Below, piece by piece: positions 1 through 7,474 of a stretch of 64,000 nt of DNA. Each line of letters begins with the position of its first letter. Positions within the stretch are counted from its first letter, which is position 1. A model generated the notes under the pieces. That model did not search any database. It was not told the origin of the DNA and worked only from the letters and a program-made list of their open reading frames with translations. The DNA comes from Streptomyces sp. ISL-87 (GTDB lineage Bacteria > Actinomycetota > Actinomycetes > Streptomycetales > Streptomycetaceae): the NCBI RefSeq assembly GCF_018614095.1, contig NZ_JAGGOY010000028.1, positions 1 to 64,000 on the forward strand, in the 5' to 3' direction. Made by a program: the position numbers and the translations under genes.

Positions 1-38
1 AACAACGTAGGACCGCTTGAGAAACGGAGACCCATACC

Positions 39-782
39 GTGCGGATATCCCGCTACCTCGCCCCCGTTGCCGTCCTCGGTGTCCTCGCCCTTGCTGGATG
101 CGAAGGCGGCGCACAGTCCGACGGGAAGGCCGTGGCCACCCCGTCCGTCGCAACCTCCGCGACGACCGCCACCTCAACACCGACTGCCACGCCTACCCCC
201 ACCTCCACGCCGGATCCGGTCATGCCCGTCCTGCACGGTCAGACGTACCGGCAGGCGCAGGATGAATTCAAACGCCTGGACATACCGGCCACACTCGTCA
301 CGGCCACTGCCCTGCACAAGGACGTCACGCTTCCCCAGGACCACGACGGTTGGTACATCTGCGGCGCCAGCCCGCAGCCCGGCACGGCTGTCACCGCGAC
401 CACGGGCGTCGTCCTCGACCTCGCCGAGCGGACCGCGGACTGCGAGACCAGCTTCCACGGCTATCTCCACCAGAAGAACGACCCCGCTTACACCCCGCCC
501 CAGACCACCGCCCCCCAGCCGAAGCCCGCCTACACGCCGCAGCCGAAGCCGACCTACGTCCCCGCCCCGGCCCCCACCAAGACCGCGACCAAGCCCGCCG
601 GCAGCGCCATGATCACCTGTTCCGACGGCAAGGCCGGATACGCCTGCACGTCCAACGGGCACCCCGTCGTCGACGGCCAGTTCTGCCCCAAGGCTGATCG
701 AGGGCGCACTCTCAAGGCCACCAATGGCACCATGGTCACCTGCTCGTACGACCCCAGCGTCACCCCGTACCGCTGGCAGTAA
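39..782 (+). CDS. Secreted lipoprotein with PASTA-like region
   Basis: A 247-residue protein read from a GTG start with a purine-rich ribosome site about 10 bases upstream. It opens with a lipoprotein signal: basic n-region MRISR, hydrophobic stretch, lipobox LAGC with the modified Cys near residue 21. A Thr/Pro-rich spacer follows, then about 70 residues (roughly 60-135) beginning VMPVLHGQTYRQAQDEF and resembling a PASTA fold, a second Pro/Lys-rich spacer, and a Cys-containing C-terminal module (four Cys after residue 190). It is probably anchored on the outer face of the membrane and exposed to the cell wall. The two low-complexity linkers are typical of streptomycete cell-surface lipoproteins. 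No enzymatic motif is visible. It ends directly against the convergent HxlR gene, with no intergenic space. Confidence 0.8.
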   Translation: MRISRYLAPVAVLGVLALAGCEGGAQSDGKAVATPSVATSATTATSTPTATPTPTSTPDPVMPVLHGQTYRQAQDEFKRLDIPATLVTATALHKDVTLPQDHDGWYICGASPQPGTAVTATTGVVLDLAERTADCETSFHGYLHQKNDPAYTPPQTTAPQPKPAYTPQPKPTYVPAPAPTKTATKPAGSAMITCSDGKAGYACTSNGHPVVDGQFCPKADRGRTLKATNGTMVTCSYDPSVTPYRWQ

Positions 783-1223
783 TCACGGCCGCGTCCTGCC
801 CAGGTCGCCGGTGGAGGCGGCAGCGGTTCCCTCGTCGTACCGGTCCCGTGCCTCATTGACCTCGTCGATGTGCCGCTCCGCCCAGGTCTTCACCTGGGAC
901 AGCAGGCACGCCAAGTTCCGCCCCAGATGGGTGAGTCCGTAGTCCACCCGGACCGGCACCGACGGCGTCACCGTGCGCGTCACGATGCCGTCCCGTTCGA
1001 GGGAACGCAGGGTCTGGGTGAGCATCTTCTGGCTCACGCCCGGGATTTTGCGGCCCAGATCGCTGTACCGCATCTCACCCTCCTCGCCCAGCGCGCTCAC
1101 GATCAGACTGACCCACTTGTCACTGATCCGCGCGAGGAGTTGACTGGTCGGGCAGTCCTTCACGTAGGCGTCGTACGCGGTACGCGCCTCGGCGCGCTGC
1201 TGCGCCGCGGTCATGGTCGCCAT
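783..1223 (-). CDS. HxlR-family transcriptional regulator
   Basis: A 146-residue winged-helix protein of the HxlR (MarR-like) family. The family hallmark is visible: CPTSQLLARISDKWVSLIV near residues 24-42, followed by the recognition region (RYSDLGRKIPGVSQKMLTQTL) and the wing (VTRTVTPSVPVRVDYGLT). HxlR proteins act as dimeric repressors or activators, often sensing thiol or aldehyde stress through the N-terminal Cys, which is present here. The ATG start has a GGAGG ribosome site six bases upstream. The usual arrangement is divergent from a target gene, but here the upstream neighbour runs in the same direction and ends about 140 bases away. The target is therefore not obvious. Confidence 0.9.
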   Translation of the reverse strand: MATMTAAQQRAEARTAYDAYVKDCPTSQLLARISDKWVSLIVSALGEEGEMRYSDLGRKIPGVSQKMLTQTLRSLERDGIVTRTVTPSVPVRVDYGLTHLGRNLACLLSQVKTWAERHIDEVNEARDRYDEGTAAASTGDLGRTRP

Positions 1224-1364
1224 GGCTCACCTCCGGGTGCCGTGCGCACTCTCAAGTGCGGACTTTCCGAGAGAGAGTAACTCTTCCCAGGGTGCTGCCA
1301 TGGGCGGGGAACCGCCCAACTCCCCATCCTGCTTGCCCACTACGGTCCATCACCGGATCCCGCG

Positions 1365-2048
1365 TCAACGGGGAGGCGTGAGGAATCCTTCGGTCACGCG
1401 GCGGACCTTGTTCACGGCTTCTTCATCGCCGAAGCGCAACTCGATGTTCGCGGCGATGAGTACCGCGTCGATCTGGAAAGCCGCGAGGTCGGCATCGAGG
1501 TCGGCGATCTCCCCGGCATCGGCGGCGTGTCTCAGTTCGGCGGCGATGAGGCCGCGCCAGTCCCGCTGGCAGCGGAACAGCGCGTCACGGACTCGCCCGG
1601 GGCGGCTGTCGAAGTCGGCCAGATTCGCCGCCCAGAAGCAGCCTCCCGGGAACAGCGGTGCCTGTGCGTACTCGATCCACCGTTCGATGAGGGCGCGCAG
1701 GCGCGCTGTGCCGCGAGGCGCGGGCCGTGCGGGGCTGACCACGGCGTCGTTGAACGCCTCGCGTGCGAACTCGACTGCGGCGGCCTGCAGGTTCTCCTTC
1801 GTTCCGAAGAGGGTCTGGACGCCGCTCTTGCTGAGTCCGAGGTCGGTGGCCAGCCGGCCGAGGCTGAGTCCGCCCAGACCTTCCAGCGACGCCACATCGA
1901 CGGCATGTCTGACGATCGTCCGCCTGGAGCGCGCGCCACGCAGCCGGCGCTGGTCCGATGTCGCCGCACCGGCATCGTCGCCTGGGGGGATGACCGTATC
2001 CCCGCTGGGCCGTTGCTCATGTCTGTTCATCGCCCTCGATCCTGCCAT
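1365..2048 (-). CDS. TetR-family transcriptional regulator
   Basis: A TetR repressor of about 220-227 residues. The DNA-binding domain follows a basic, disordered N-terminus: ARSRRTIVRHAVDVASLEGLGGLSLGRLATDLGLSKSGVQTLFG is the classic TetR helix-turn-helix with recognition helix LSKSGVQTLF. The C-terminal domain (FPGGCFWAAN...IDAVLIAANIELRFGD) is of the TetR_C type found in many streptomycete regulators. Two starts compete: ATG at 2048 directly behind a G-rich tract, and ATG at 2030. A perfect palindrome at 2063-2084 lies immediately upstream, so the protein very likely controls itself and the divergent SnoaL-like/DUF3237 pair. Confidence 0.88.
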   Translation of the reverse strand: MAGSRAMNRHEQRPSGDTVIPPGDDAGAATSDQRRLRGARSRRTIVRHAVDVASLEGLGGLSLGRLATDLGLSKSGVQTLFGTKENLQAAAVEFAREAFNDAVVSPARPAPRGTARLRALIERWIEYAQAPLFPGGCFWAANLADFDSRPGRVRDALFRCQRDWRGLIAAELRHAADAGEIADLDADLAAFQIDAVLIAANIELRFGDEEAVNKVRRVTEGFLTPPR

Positions 2049-2062
2049 ACCCCCCTTGAAAA

Positions 2063-2084
2063 AACGTACGACCGGTCGTACGTT
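2063..2084. promoter_or_regulatory. Perfect 22-bp palindrome, probable TetR operator
   Basis: The central 20 bases read ACGTACGACCGGTCGTACGT and the symmetry extends one more base on each side. The palindrome sits between the TetR gene and the divergent enzyme genes, just upstream of the TetR start. TetR-family operators are commonly palindromes of this size, so autoregulation and control of the divergent pair is the natural reading. Confidence 0.75.
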
Positions 2085-2147
2085 GAATTGGCAGTCGCCC
2101 AGCCGTGGCTCATCACGGCCTGGACGCCAACTGGAGGTGTGCGCACA

Positions 2148-2669
2148 TTGAACGGCGACCGGATGTTCGAGCTGGCGCAAGCGCTGGCCATTGCCAAGAG
2201 CCGACAGGACGTGCCCGCGGCCATGGAGCTCTTCCATCAGGACGTGGTCCTTGAGGTCCCTGCTTTCGGGACGACGGCTCAAGGCCGGGCTGCGAACGAG
2301 AAGGCGCTGATCAGGTTCTTCGCCTCCTTTCCGGACTACGACGTCGAACTCCAGGGGCACGCCGACGACGGCGACACCCTGATCTGCTGGGGGGCGGCGC
2401 GGATGACCCTGACGGGCGACCGGTTCGCCGTGGTCCCCAACGGCAATCGCGCCGAGCTGCCGGTGTTCATCCAGTTCACCTTCAAGGACGGCCTGATAGC
2501 CGGCGAGCGCTTCTTCTTCTTCGACCTGTCGGCGCTCTGCGCCCAGTCGGGCGTCTCGACGGACGCGGTGCGGCGAAAGGTGTTCGGAGACATCGCGGAC
2601 GTCGAACCGCGACCGAAGCCGTCCCCGAGTACTCAAGGAGATAAGACATGGCACCAGACCCACGAGTGA
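2148..2669 (+). CDS. SnoaL/NTF2-like protein
   Basis: A protein of about 173 residues with an NTF2/SnoaL-like cone fold. It starts with an amphipathic helix (MFELAQALAIAKSRQDVPAAMELFHQDVVLEVP) and continues with the family's pattern of a curved sheet (TAQGRAANEKALIRFFASFPDYDVELQ, then GDTLICWGAARMTLTG). The family includes small cyclases, isomerases and steroid isomerase-like enzymes, and the substrate cannot be told from sequence. The TTG start at 2148 is chosen because a GGAGG ribosome site lies ten bases upstream. ATG at 2163 is the alternative. The end overlaps the DUF3237 gene by 22 bases, so the two are co-translated, and both probably answer to the TetR regulator. Confidence 0.75.
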   Translation: MNGDRMFELAQALAIAKSRQDVPAAMELFHQDVVLEVPAFGTTAQGRAANEKALIRFFASFPDYDVELQGHADDGDTLICWGAARMTLTGDRFAVVPNGNRAELPVFIQFTFKDGLIAGERFFFFDLSALCAQSGVSTDAVRRKVFGDIADVEPRPKPSPSTQGDKTWHQTHE

Positions 2670-3142
2670 AGGCCGTCGGTGAGATCAAAACGACGCACCT
2701 CTTCGACATCGCCGTCGACTTGAACCCGCGGCTGAACATCGGCGACGGGCCGACCGGCCGACGGGTGCTCTTCGGCGCCGCCGGAGGGTCGTTCGAAGGC
2801 CCGAGGTTAAGGGGCGAGGTGGTGGCGGGCGGCGGCGACTGGGCGTTGTTCCGTCCCGACGGCGTGATGACGCTCGACGTCCGGCTGACGCTGCGCACGC
2901 ACGACGATCACCTCGTGCACATGACCTATGGAGGGCGCTGGGTCACCCCGCCCGAACTCCGGGCCGACATGGCCGACCCCGTCCAGAGGCATCAGGTCGA
3001 CCCTTCCCGCTACTACTTCCGGACCAATCCGCTCTTCGAAACAGGGGCGAAGCAGTACGCCTGGCTCAACGACATCGTCTGTGTGGGGGTGGGATACCTG
3101 ATCCAAGGCGGAATCGCCTACAAGGTCTCACACGTCCTGTGA
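2648..3142 (+). CDS. DUF3237 family protein
   Basis: A 164-residue protein matching the DUF3237 family, small beta-barrel proteins seen near oxidoreductases and hydrolases. Typical segments are IGDGPTGRRVLFGAAGGSFEGPRLRGEV at residues 31-58, then WALFRPDGVMTLDVRLTLRTHDD and the C-terminal YYFRTNPLFETGAKQYAWLND. The ATG start follows AAGGAG at a good distance. The gene begins inside the end of the SnoaL-like gene, so translational coupling is likely. Biochemical function is unknown for the family. Co-control with the SnoaL-like protein suggests a shared detoxification or catabolic step. Confidence 0.85.
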   Translation: MAPDPRVKAVGEIKTTHLFDIAVDLNPRLNIGDGPTGRRVLFGAAGGSFEGPRLRGEVVAGGGDWALFRPDGVMTLDVRLTLRTHDDHLVHMTYGGRWVTPPELRADMADPVQRHQVDPSRYYFRTNPLFETGAKQYAWLNDIVCVGVGYLIQGGIAYKVSHVL

Positions 3143-3392
3143 CGGGACGGATGGCAGGCCGTCCCCGAAGACTGAAGCCAGGATCGCCGCGCGTCCATGC
3201 ACGTGACCCGCGGGGTGGAAATACCAGCTCGCGCCGGACTCGGTGAAGTTCTTCGGCATGGCCATGGAGGTGTGCGACGCGAGCATCTCCTACGCCAACG
3301 AGCACCTGGACGAAGTGGGCAGCGCGCTCCTGCCCAGGTCCACATGGTGCCCCTGGCACTCGAAGCTGACGCGCGAGGTCAGCGCACCGTAA
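3141..3392 (+). pseudogene. Remnant resembling a BP74-like secreted protein
   Basis: In one frame the DNA reads ARIAARPCT, stop, PAGWKYQLAPDSVKFFGM and continues MEVCDASISYANEHLDEVG...LLPRSTWCPWHSK to a TAA at 3390. From memory this matches the C-terminal part of BP74-related proteins of streptomycetes (W-Y-L-P-S-FF-AIEVCDA...WCPW). There is no start codon or signal peptide, and an in-frame TGA at 3204 interrupts it, so it is a decayed fragment. The family assignment is by pattern only. Confidence 0.4.
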
Positions 3393-3451
3393 GGCGTCAC
3401 GCCCGGGCGCCGACCGCGTGCTCGACGCCTCACTGACCGCGCCCGACACTT

Positions 3452-3482
3452 CTCCGGCCGCCGGACCTCCCGGCGGCCGGAG
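3452..3482. terminator. Bidirectional hairpin terminator
   Basis: CTCCGGCCGCCGG pairs perfectly with CCGGCGGCCGGAG across a five-base loop (acctc). It lies between the remnant at 3.3 kb and the end of the SARP gene, so it can stop transcription from both sides. Confidence 0.7.
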
Positions 3483-3534
3483 TTGCCATGTAACGGCCCC
3501 GCGCGAGGTGCCGGTGCGCGCGGTGCCGGTCAGC

Positions 3535-6327
3535 TCAGCTCAGATGTAGCCCTCGCGGAGCGCATAGGCCACGGCGTGCGCGCGGTGCCGCCAGGGCGAC
3601 GCGGGCCGCGGCTTCGCCCTCGTCGTAGCCGTTCGCTTGCGCGTCCCGCAGCGCCTCGGAGAGCTGGAGTTCGGCCTCGCCCCTGCGGCCGGTCGCGGCG
3701 AGGGCCTCGCCGTAGAGGGTGCGCAGCACCACGCGGCGCGGGGCCGCGAGCAGGGGAGTGGCGAGGGCCAGGCCGCGTGCGGCGTGGGAGGCGGCCTCAC
3801 TGGGGGCGCCCAGCGCCAGGAGGTGCTGCGCGAGGTGCTGGTGGGCGAGGGTGACGGTCTCGGTGGCACCGGCTCGCTCGGCGAGGGCGAGGGCTCGGAG
3901 CAGCAGGTCGTGGGCCCGTTCCCGTTCGCCGCGCCGCGCGAGTGCGACCGCCAGGTTCATCCGGGCGACGGCTTCCCCGGCCGTGTCCCCCGCCTGCGCG
4001 GCGAGTGCCGGGGCGCGCTCCAGGTGTACGAGGGCCTCCTCGGGCCTGGCCTCCTCGGCGAGCACCCACCCCAGCAGGGCTCGTACCCGGGACTGGGCGG
4101 CGGGGGCGTCGTCGGCTTCGGCCGAGGCCAGCCCCAGATCGAGGAGCGGCACCCAGCCGCCGCGGACCTGCCACACGATCAGCGGCCACTGGAGGAGGAC
4201 CAGCCGCCAGGCGCGGTCGTGCAACCCCGCAGTGGCGGCGGCGTCGACCGCGCCGCGCAGCGCGTCCCGCTCCTCGGAGTACCAGGCCAGGGCGCTCGTA
4301 CGGTCCGGGAACGCCCGGATTCCGGCGGAGGGACGGACCACGGGGGGCAGCGTGCAGCACGGCTCGCTGCCGGGCTCGGCGGCCGCGCTCGCCGCGAGCA
4401 GCGTGCGCAGCCAGTGGTCGAGCAGCCTCAGCTGGGTGTCGGGAGCGTCGTCGCAGGCGAGCGTGCGGGCGTAAAGGCGTACGAGGTCGTGGAGGGTGTA
4501 CGCATGCGGACCCGTCTCCACGACCAGGTGGGCGGCGGCCAGCCGGTCCAGCGCGGCGGCCGCCTGGCCGGGCGGACAGCCGGCGAGCGCGGCGGCCGTC
4601 CAGGTGTCGAGTGCGGAACCGGTGTGCAGGCCCAGCCCGTGGAACATCCGGCTCGCCGGTTCCGGCAGGTGCTGGAGCGTGAGACCGAGGGCGGCGGCGA
4701 CGCCGGTGTCCTCGACGTTCAGCAGGCCCAGCCGGGCGTGTTCGTCGGTGAGTTCACCGACGAGCCCGGCCAGGCTGCCGTGCGGCCGGGTTGCCAGGCG
4801 CGCGGCGGCGACACGCAGCGCGAGCGGCAGCCCCCCGCACAGAGCGGTGAGCCGTGCCGTCGCCTCGGGTTCGGCCGCGATCAGGTCCTCGCCCAGGACG
4901 GCGGCGAGCAGAGCGGCGGACTGGGCGGCCGGGAGCTCGGCGAGCGGGACGGGACGGGCGGCGTCCGAGGCGACGAGCCCGCTCAGCCGGTCGCGGCTGG
5001 TGACGAGGGTGGTGCAGCCGTCGCCGCCGGGCAGCAGCGGGCGGACGTGCTCGGAGTCGCGGGCGTTGTCCAGGACGATCAGCATCCGCCGCTCCGCGGT
5101 CAGCGCGCGGTACAGCGAGCCCATGGCATCCGGGGCATCGGGCATCCGCTCCGCAGCCACGCCCAGCGCGAGCAGGAACTCGCGGAGCACGGCCGTGGTG
5201 TCGCGGGCGGGGACCGGGCTGTAGCCGCACAGGTCGACGAAGAGCCTGCCGTCGGGGTAGTCCGCGCGGTGCCGGTGCGCCCATTGCACGGCGAACGCGG
5301 TCTTCCCCACGCCGGCGCTGCCAGTTAGCAGCGCGATGGGGCCGGGGGCGGCCGCGACGGCCCGGTCGAGCGCGGCCTGTTCGTCCTCGCGCCCGGTGAA
5401 GCCCCGGGGATGGCGCGGCAGGAGTTCCGGAACGGCGGCGGTGGTGGTGGCTATGGCGGTGGCGTGCGGGATGGCCGGGGCGACCGGGGCCGCTGTTTCA
5501 TCCGGCCGCGGCGCTCCGGGAGCCGCTGGACTCCCCGCACCCCCGGCACCCCCAGCACCCCCAGCACCCCCCGGAGCCCTGTGCGTGCCGGACCTCAGGA
5601 GAGCGGTGTACGCGTCGGTGAGCACTGCTCCGGGGTCGATGCCGAGCTGATCGGCGAGCTGTCGCCGGGTGCGGTGATACCAGTCCAGGGCGTCCGATTG
5701 CCGCCCGGCCCTGCCGAGGGCCAGCATCAATGCCGCGATCAGCGGTTCCCGCAGCGGATTCGCGGCGGCCTCGGCGCACAGGACGGCCGCGGCCGTACCG
5801 TGTTCACCCAGCCGCCCGTGGGCATCCGCCAGCTCCTCCACGGCCGCCAGCCGCAGGTCCTCCAGCGCGTGCGCGGCCGTCTCCAGCAGCGGACTGCGCA
5901 CCGTCCCCGCGAGCGCGGGACCGTGCCACAGCGCGAGCGCCTCGCGGAGCAGCGGCACGGCCAAGGCCGGTTCGCACCGCGCCCGGGCGAGCCTGAGCAG
6001 CTCCTCGAAGCGGCGGGCGTCCACCAGGTGATCGGGCAGCCGCAGGGCGTACGAGCGCCCCTGCGTGACGAGTTCGACGCCGTGTGCCGTCGCCCCGTGC
6101 GCGGCGAACAGGGCGCGCAGCCGGGAGACGTGCCCCTGTAGCACCGTCCGTGAGTGCCGGGGCGGGTCCTGGTCCCACAGGGCTTCGGACAGCCGGTCGA
6201 CGGCTACGGCCGCGTTGGGATGCAGCAGCAGCGCGGCGAGCACGCTGCGGCACTTGGTGGGTCCCAGCGGGAGCGGTTCCCCGTCCTCCGTCGCCATGGA
6301 GACTGCCCCCAACACGCGGAACTGCAT
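3535..6327 (-). CDS. SARP-family regulator (wHTH-BTAD-NB-ARC-TPR)
   Basis: A 930-residue regulator of the AfsR type. Residues 1-98 form the OmpR-like winged helix (MQFRVLGAVS...VLAALLLHPNAAVAVDRLSEALW) and 99-245 the bacterial transcriptional activation domain. A Gly/Ala-repeat linker (about 251-300) leads to an NB-ARC NTPase with Walker A GSAGVGKT at 336-343 and sensor-like LIVLDNARD. The C-terminal 350 residues are helical TPR-like repeats rich in Ala, Glu and Arg. Such proteins activate antibiotic clusters by binding direct heptamer repeats at promoters, with the NTPase/TPR part acting as sensor. It is divergent from the LuxR-type gene and flanks the TOMM operon, so it is the best candidate for a cluster activator. 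Length is near AfsR (about 990). Confidence 0.9.
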   Translation of the reverse strand: MQFRVLGAVSMATEDGEPLPLGPTKCRSVLAALLLHPNAAVAVDRLSEALWDQDPPRHSRTVLQGHVSRLRALFAAHGATAHGVELVTQGRSYALRLPDHLVDARRFEELLRLARARCEPALAVPLLREALALWHGPALAGTVRSPLLETAAHALEDLRLAAVEELADAHGRLGEHGTAAAVLCAEAAANPLREPLIAALMLALGRAGRQSDALDWYHRTRRQLADQLGIDPGAVLTDAYTALLRSGTHRAPGGAGGAGGAGGAGSPAAPGAPRPDETAAPVAPAIPHATAIATTTAAVPELLPRHPRGFTGREDEQAALDRAVAAAPGPIALLTGSAGVGKTAFAVQWAHRHRADYPDGRLFVDLCGYSPVPARDTTAVLREFLLALGVAAERMPDAPDAMGSLYRALTAERRMLIVLDNARDSEHVRPLLPGGDGCTTLVTSRDRLSGLVASDAARPVPLAELPAAQSAALLAAVLGEDLIAAEPEATARLTALCGGLPLALRVAAARLATRPHGSLAGLVGELTDEHARLGLLNVEDTGVAAALGLTLQHLPEPASRMFHGLGLHTGSALDTWTAAALAGCPPGQAAAALDRLAAAHLVVETGPHAYTLHDLVRLYARTLACDDAPDTQLRLLDHWLRTLLAASAAAEPGSEPCCTLPPVVRPSAGIRAFPDRTSALAWYSEERDALRGAVDAAATAGLHDRAWRLVLLQWPLIVWQVRGGWVPLLDLGLASAEADDAPAAQSRVRALLGWVLAEEARPEEALVHLERAPALAAQAGDTAGEAVARMNLAVALARRGERERAHDLLLRALALAERAGATETVTLAHQHLAQHLLALGAPSEAASHAARGLALATPLLAAPRRVVLRTLYGEALAATGRRGEAELQLSEALRDAQANGYDEGEAAARVALAAPRARRGLCAPRGLHLS

Positions 6328-6421
6328 GCGGCCTTACCTCTGTCCCATCGTTCCCGGCACCGGGCCCCAGCACATGCCGGGCCACTCAAGGATCAGCAGC
6401 GCGCTGTTAGCCCGGTGTAAG

Positions 6422-6479
6422 GGAATCGTTTGCGGACAGTGGAAGGGTGTGGGCAGAAAGACCGATATCCGGCGATCGG
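6422..6479. promoter_or_regulatory. Divergent control region with shared motif and inverted repeat
   Basis: Within the 220-base gap between the SARP and LuxR-type genes, GGAATCGTT at 6422-6430 recurs (opposite strand) in the proposed promoter of the TOMM precursor at 15895-15903. A small inverted repeat, CCGAT (6462-6466) with ATCGG (6475-6479), lies nearer the LuxR-type gene. Either could be a regulator site. The evidence is repeat structure only. Confidence 0.3.
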
Positions 6480-6547
6480 GATGAACCGGTGGCCTTTGAC
6501 CGAGGTTTGCCGTCCCTTCGTCGGAATGACCACACGAGGGGGAACTC

Positions 6548-7474
6548 ATGGCCAGCATGAGCAGTGGAGCGCATGTCCACCGTCCGGGACTCGACGACGC
6601 CCGGCACCGTGACCAGCACGAACTGATGGGCCGACTGCGCGCGGCGCTGGACAGCCTCGACGCGCTCACCGACGTCCTGCCCGCGATGGCGGTGAGCTGT
6701 TGCGAGGGGCTCGCGGCCGGGTACGGCCTGGCGCCGGAATCCAGCGACGGCGGCAACGGCGGCGACGGCGACAACGGCGGCAACGGCGACAACGGCGGTA
6801 ACGGCGACGGAGACGGAGACGGCGGCGAAGACGTATTCGCCGAGCTGCGCGACAGCGCGCGGTTCGAACTTCTGGAGGTGCGCCCCGCCCTCCCGGCGGG
6901 GCGCACCTCCGGTGCACCCGCCCATCACCGGCTGATCGTAGGTGCCTCGGCGGCGGAGAGCCCGGGGGCCGCCGCGCGGATCAGCGCCGTGACGGGCCGG
7001 GGGGCCCTCGTGCGCACCGTCGGGCTGCTGCCCCTTCACCTCGCGGTCGCCGACCGGGAGAACCTGGTGGTGGCACTGGACCTGGGCGACGGCCCCACCG
7101 TGCCGCACACCATCCGGACGCCGGCGACCGCCCGCGAAGTGGCCCGCCGTTTCCTGCAGGACTGGTGGCCCAGGGCGCGGCCCTGCGGGGCGGGGCTCCG
7201 CGTCCCGCCCGGCACGCTCAACGGGACCGAGGCGGCCGTCATCGACGGGCTCGCGCAGGGCCTCACCGACGAGAGCGTGGCCCGCCGGGTCGGCGTCACC
7301 CCGCGCACGGTACGACGGCACGTCGCCGCGGTCTCCGAACGCTACGGCGCCACCTCACGACTGCAGCTCGGGCTGCTTCTCGGCCGGGCCGTCGGGGCGG
7401 GAGCGGGGGTCTCCCGCCCCGACGGGGCCGCCGGGCAGCCGTCACCCGGCTCCGCACCGGCGGTTCAGGGGTAG
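6548..7474 (+). CDS. LuxR-type HTH regulator with Gly/Asp/Asn linker
   Basis: A 308-residue orphan regulator. The C-terminal domain (about residues 215-285) is a LuxR/GerE helix-turn-helix: LNGTEAAVIDGLAQGLTDESVARRVGVTPRTVRRHVAAV. The middle section resembles a degenerate sensor domain. Residues about 68-95 are an extreme low-complexity stretch of Gly, Asp and Asn, built from repeated GGC GAC and GGC AAC codons and likely a flexible hinge. There is no receiver or ATP-binding domain. The ATG start has a GAGGGGGA ribosome site. Its stop overlaps the end of the convergent YcaO gene by ten bases, which ties it physically to the TOMM cluster. It probably regulates that cluster. Confidence 0.85.
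   Translation: MASMSSGAHVHRPGLDDARHRDQHELMGRLRAALDSLDALTDVLPAMAVSCCEGLAAGYGLAPESSDGGNGGDGDNGGNGDNGGNGDGDGDGGEDVFAELRDSARFELLEVRPALPAGRTSGAPAHHRLIVGASAAESPGAAARISAVTGRGALVRTVGLLPLHLAVADRENLVVALDLGDGPTVPHTIRTPATAREVARRFLQDWWPRARPCGAGLRVPPGTLNGTEAAVIDGLAQGLTDESVARRVGVTPRTVRRHVAAVSERYGATSRLQLGLLLGRAVGAGAGVSRPDGAAGQPSPGSAPAVQG

Noticed and set aside
1224..1364. HxlR operator near the HxlR start (GAGAGAGAGTAACTC stretch)
   Set aside because: Repeats are short and imperfect and no divergent target gene exists, so it was not listed as a site.
3637..5328. Very long plus-strand open frame opposite the SARP gene
   Set aside because: It is the antisense shadow of a well-supported 930-residue protein. 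Its composition is Gly/Arg/Gln-rich without domains, as expected for mirrored high-GC codons.
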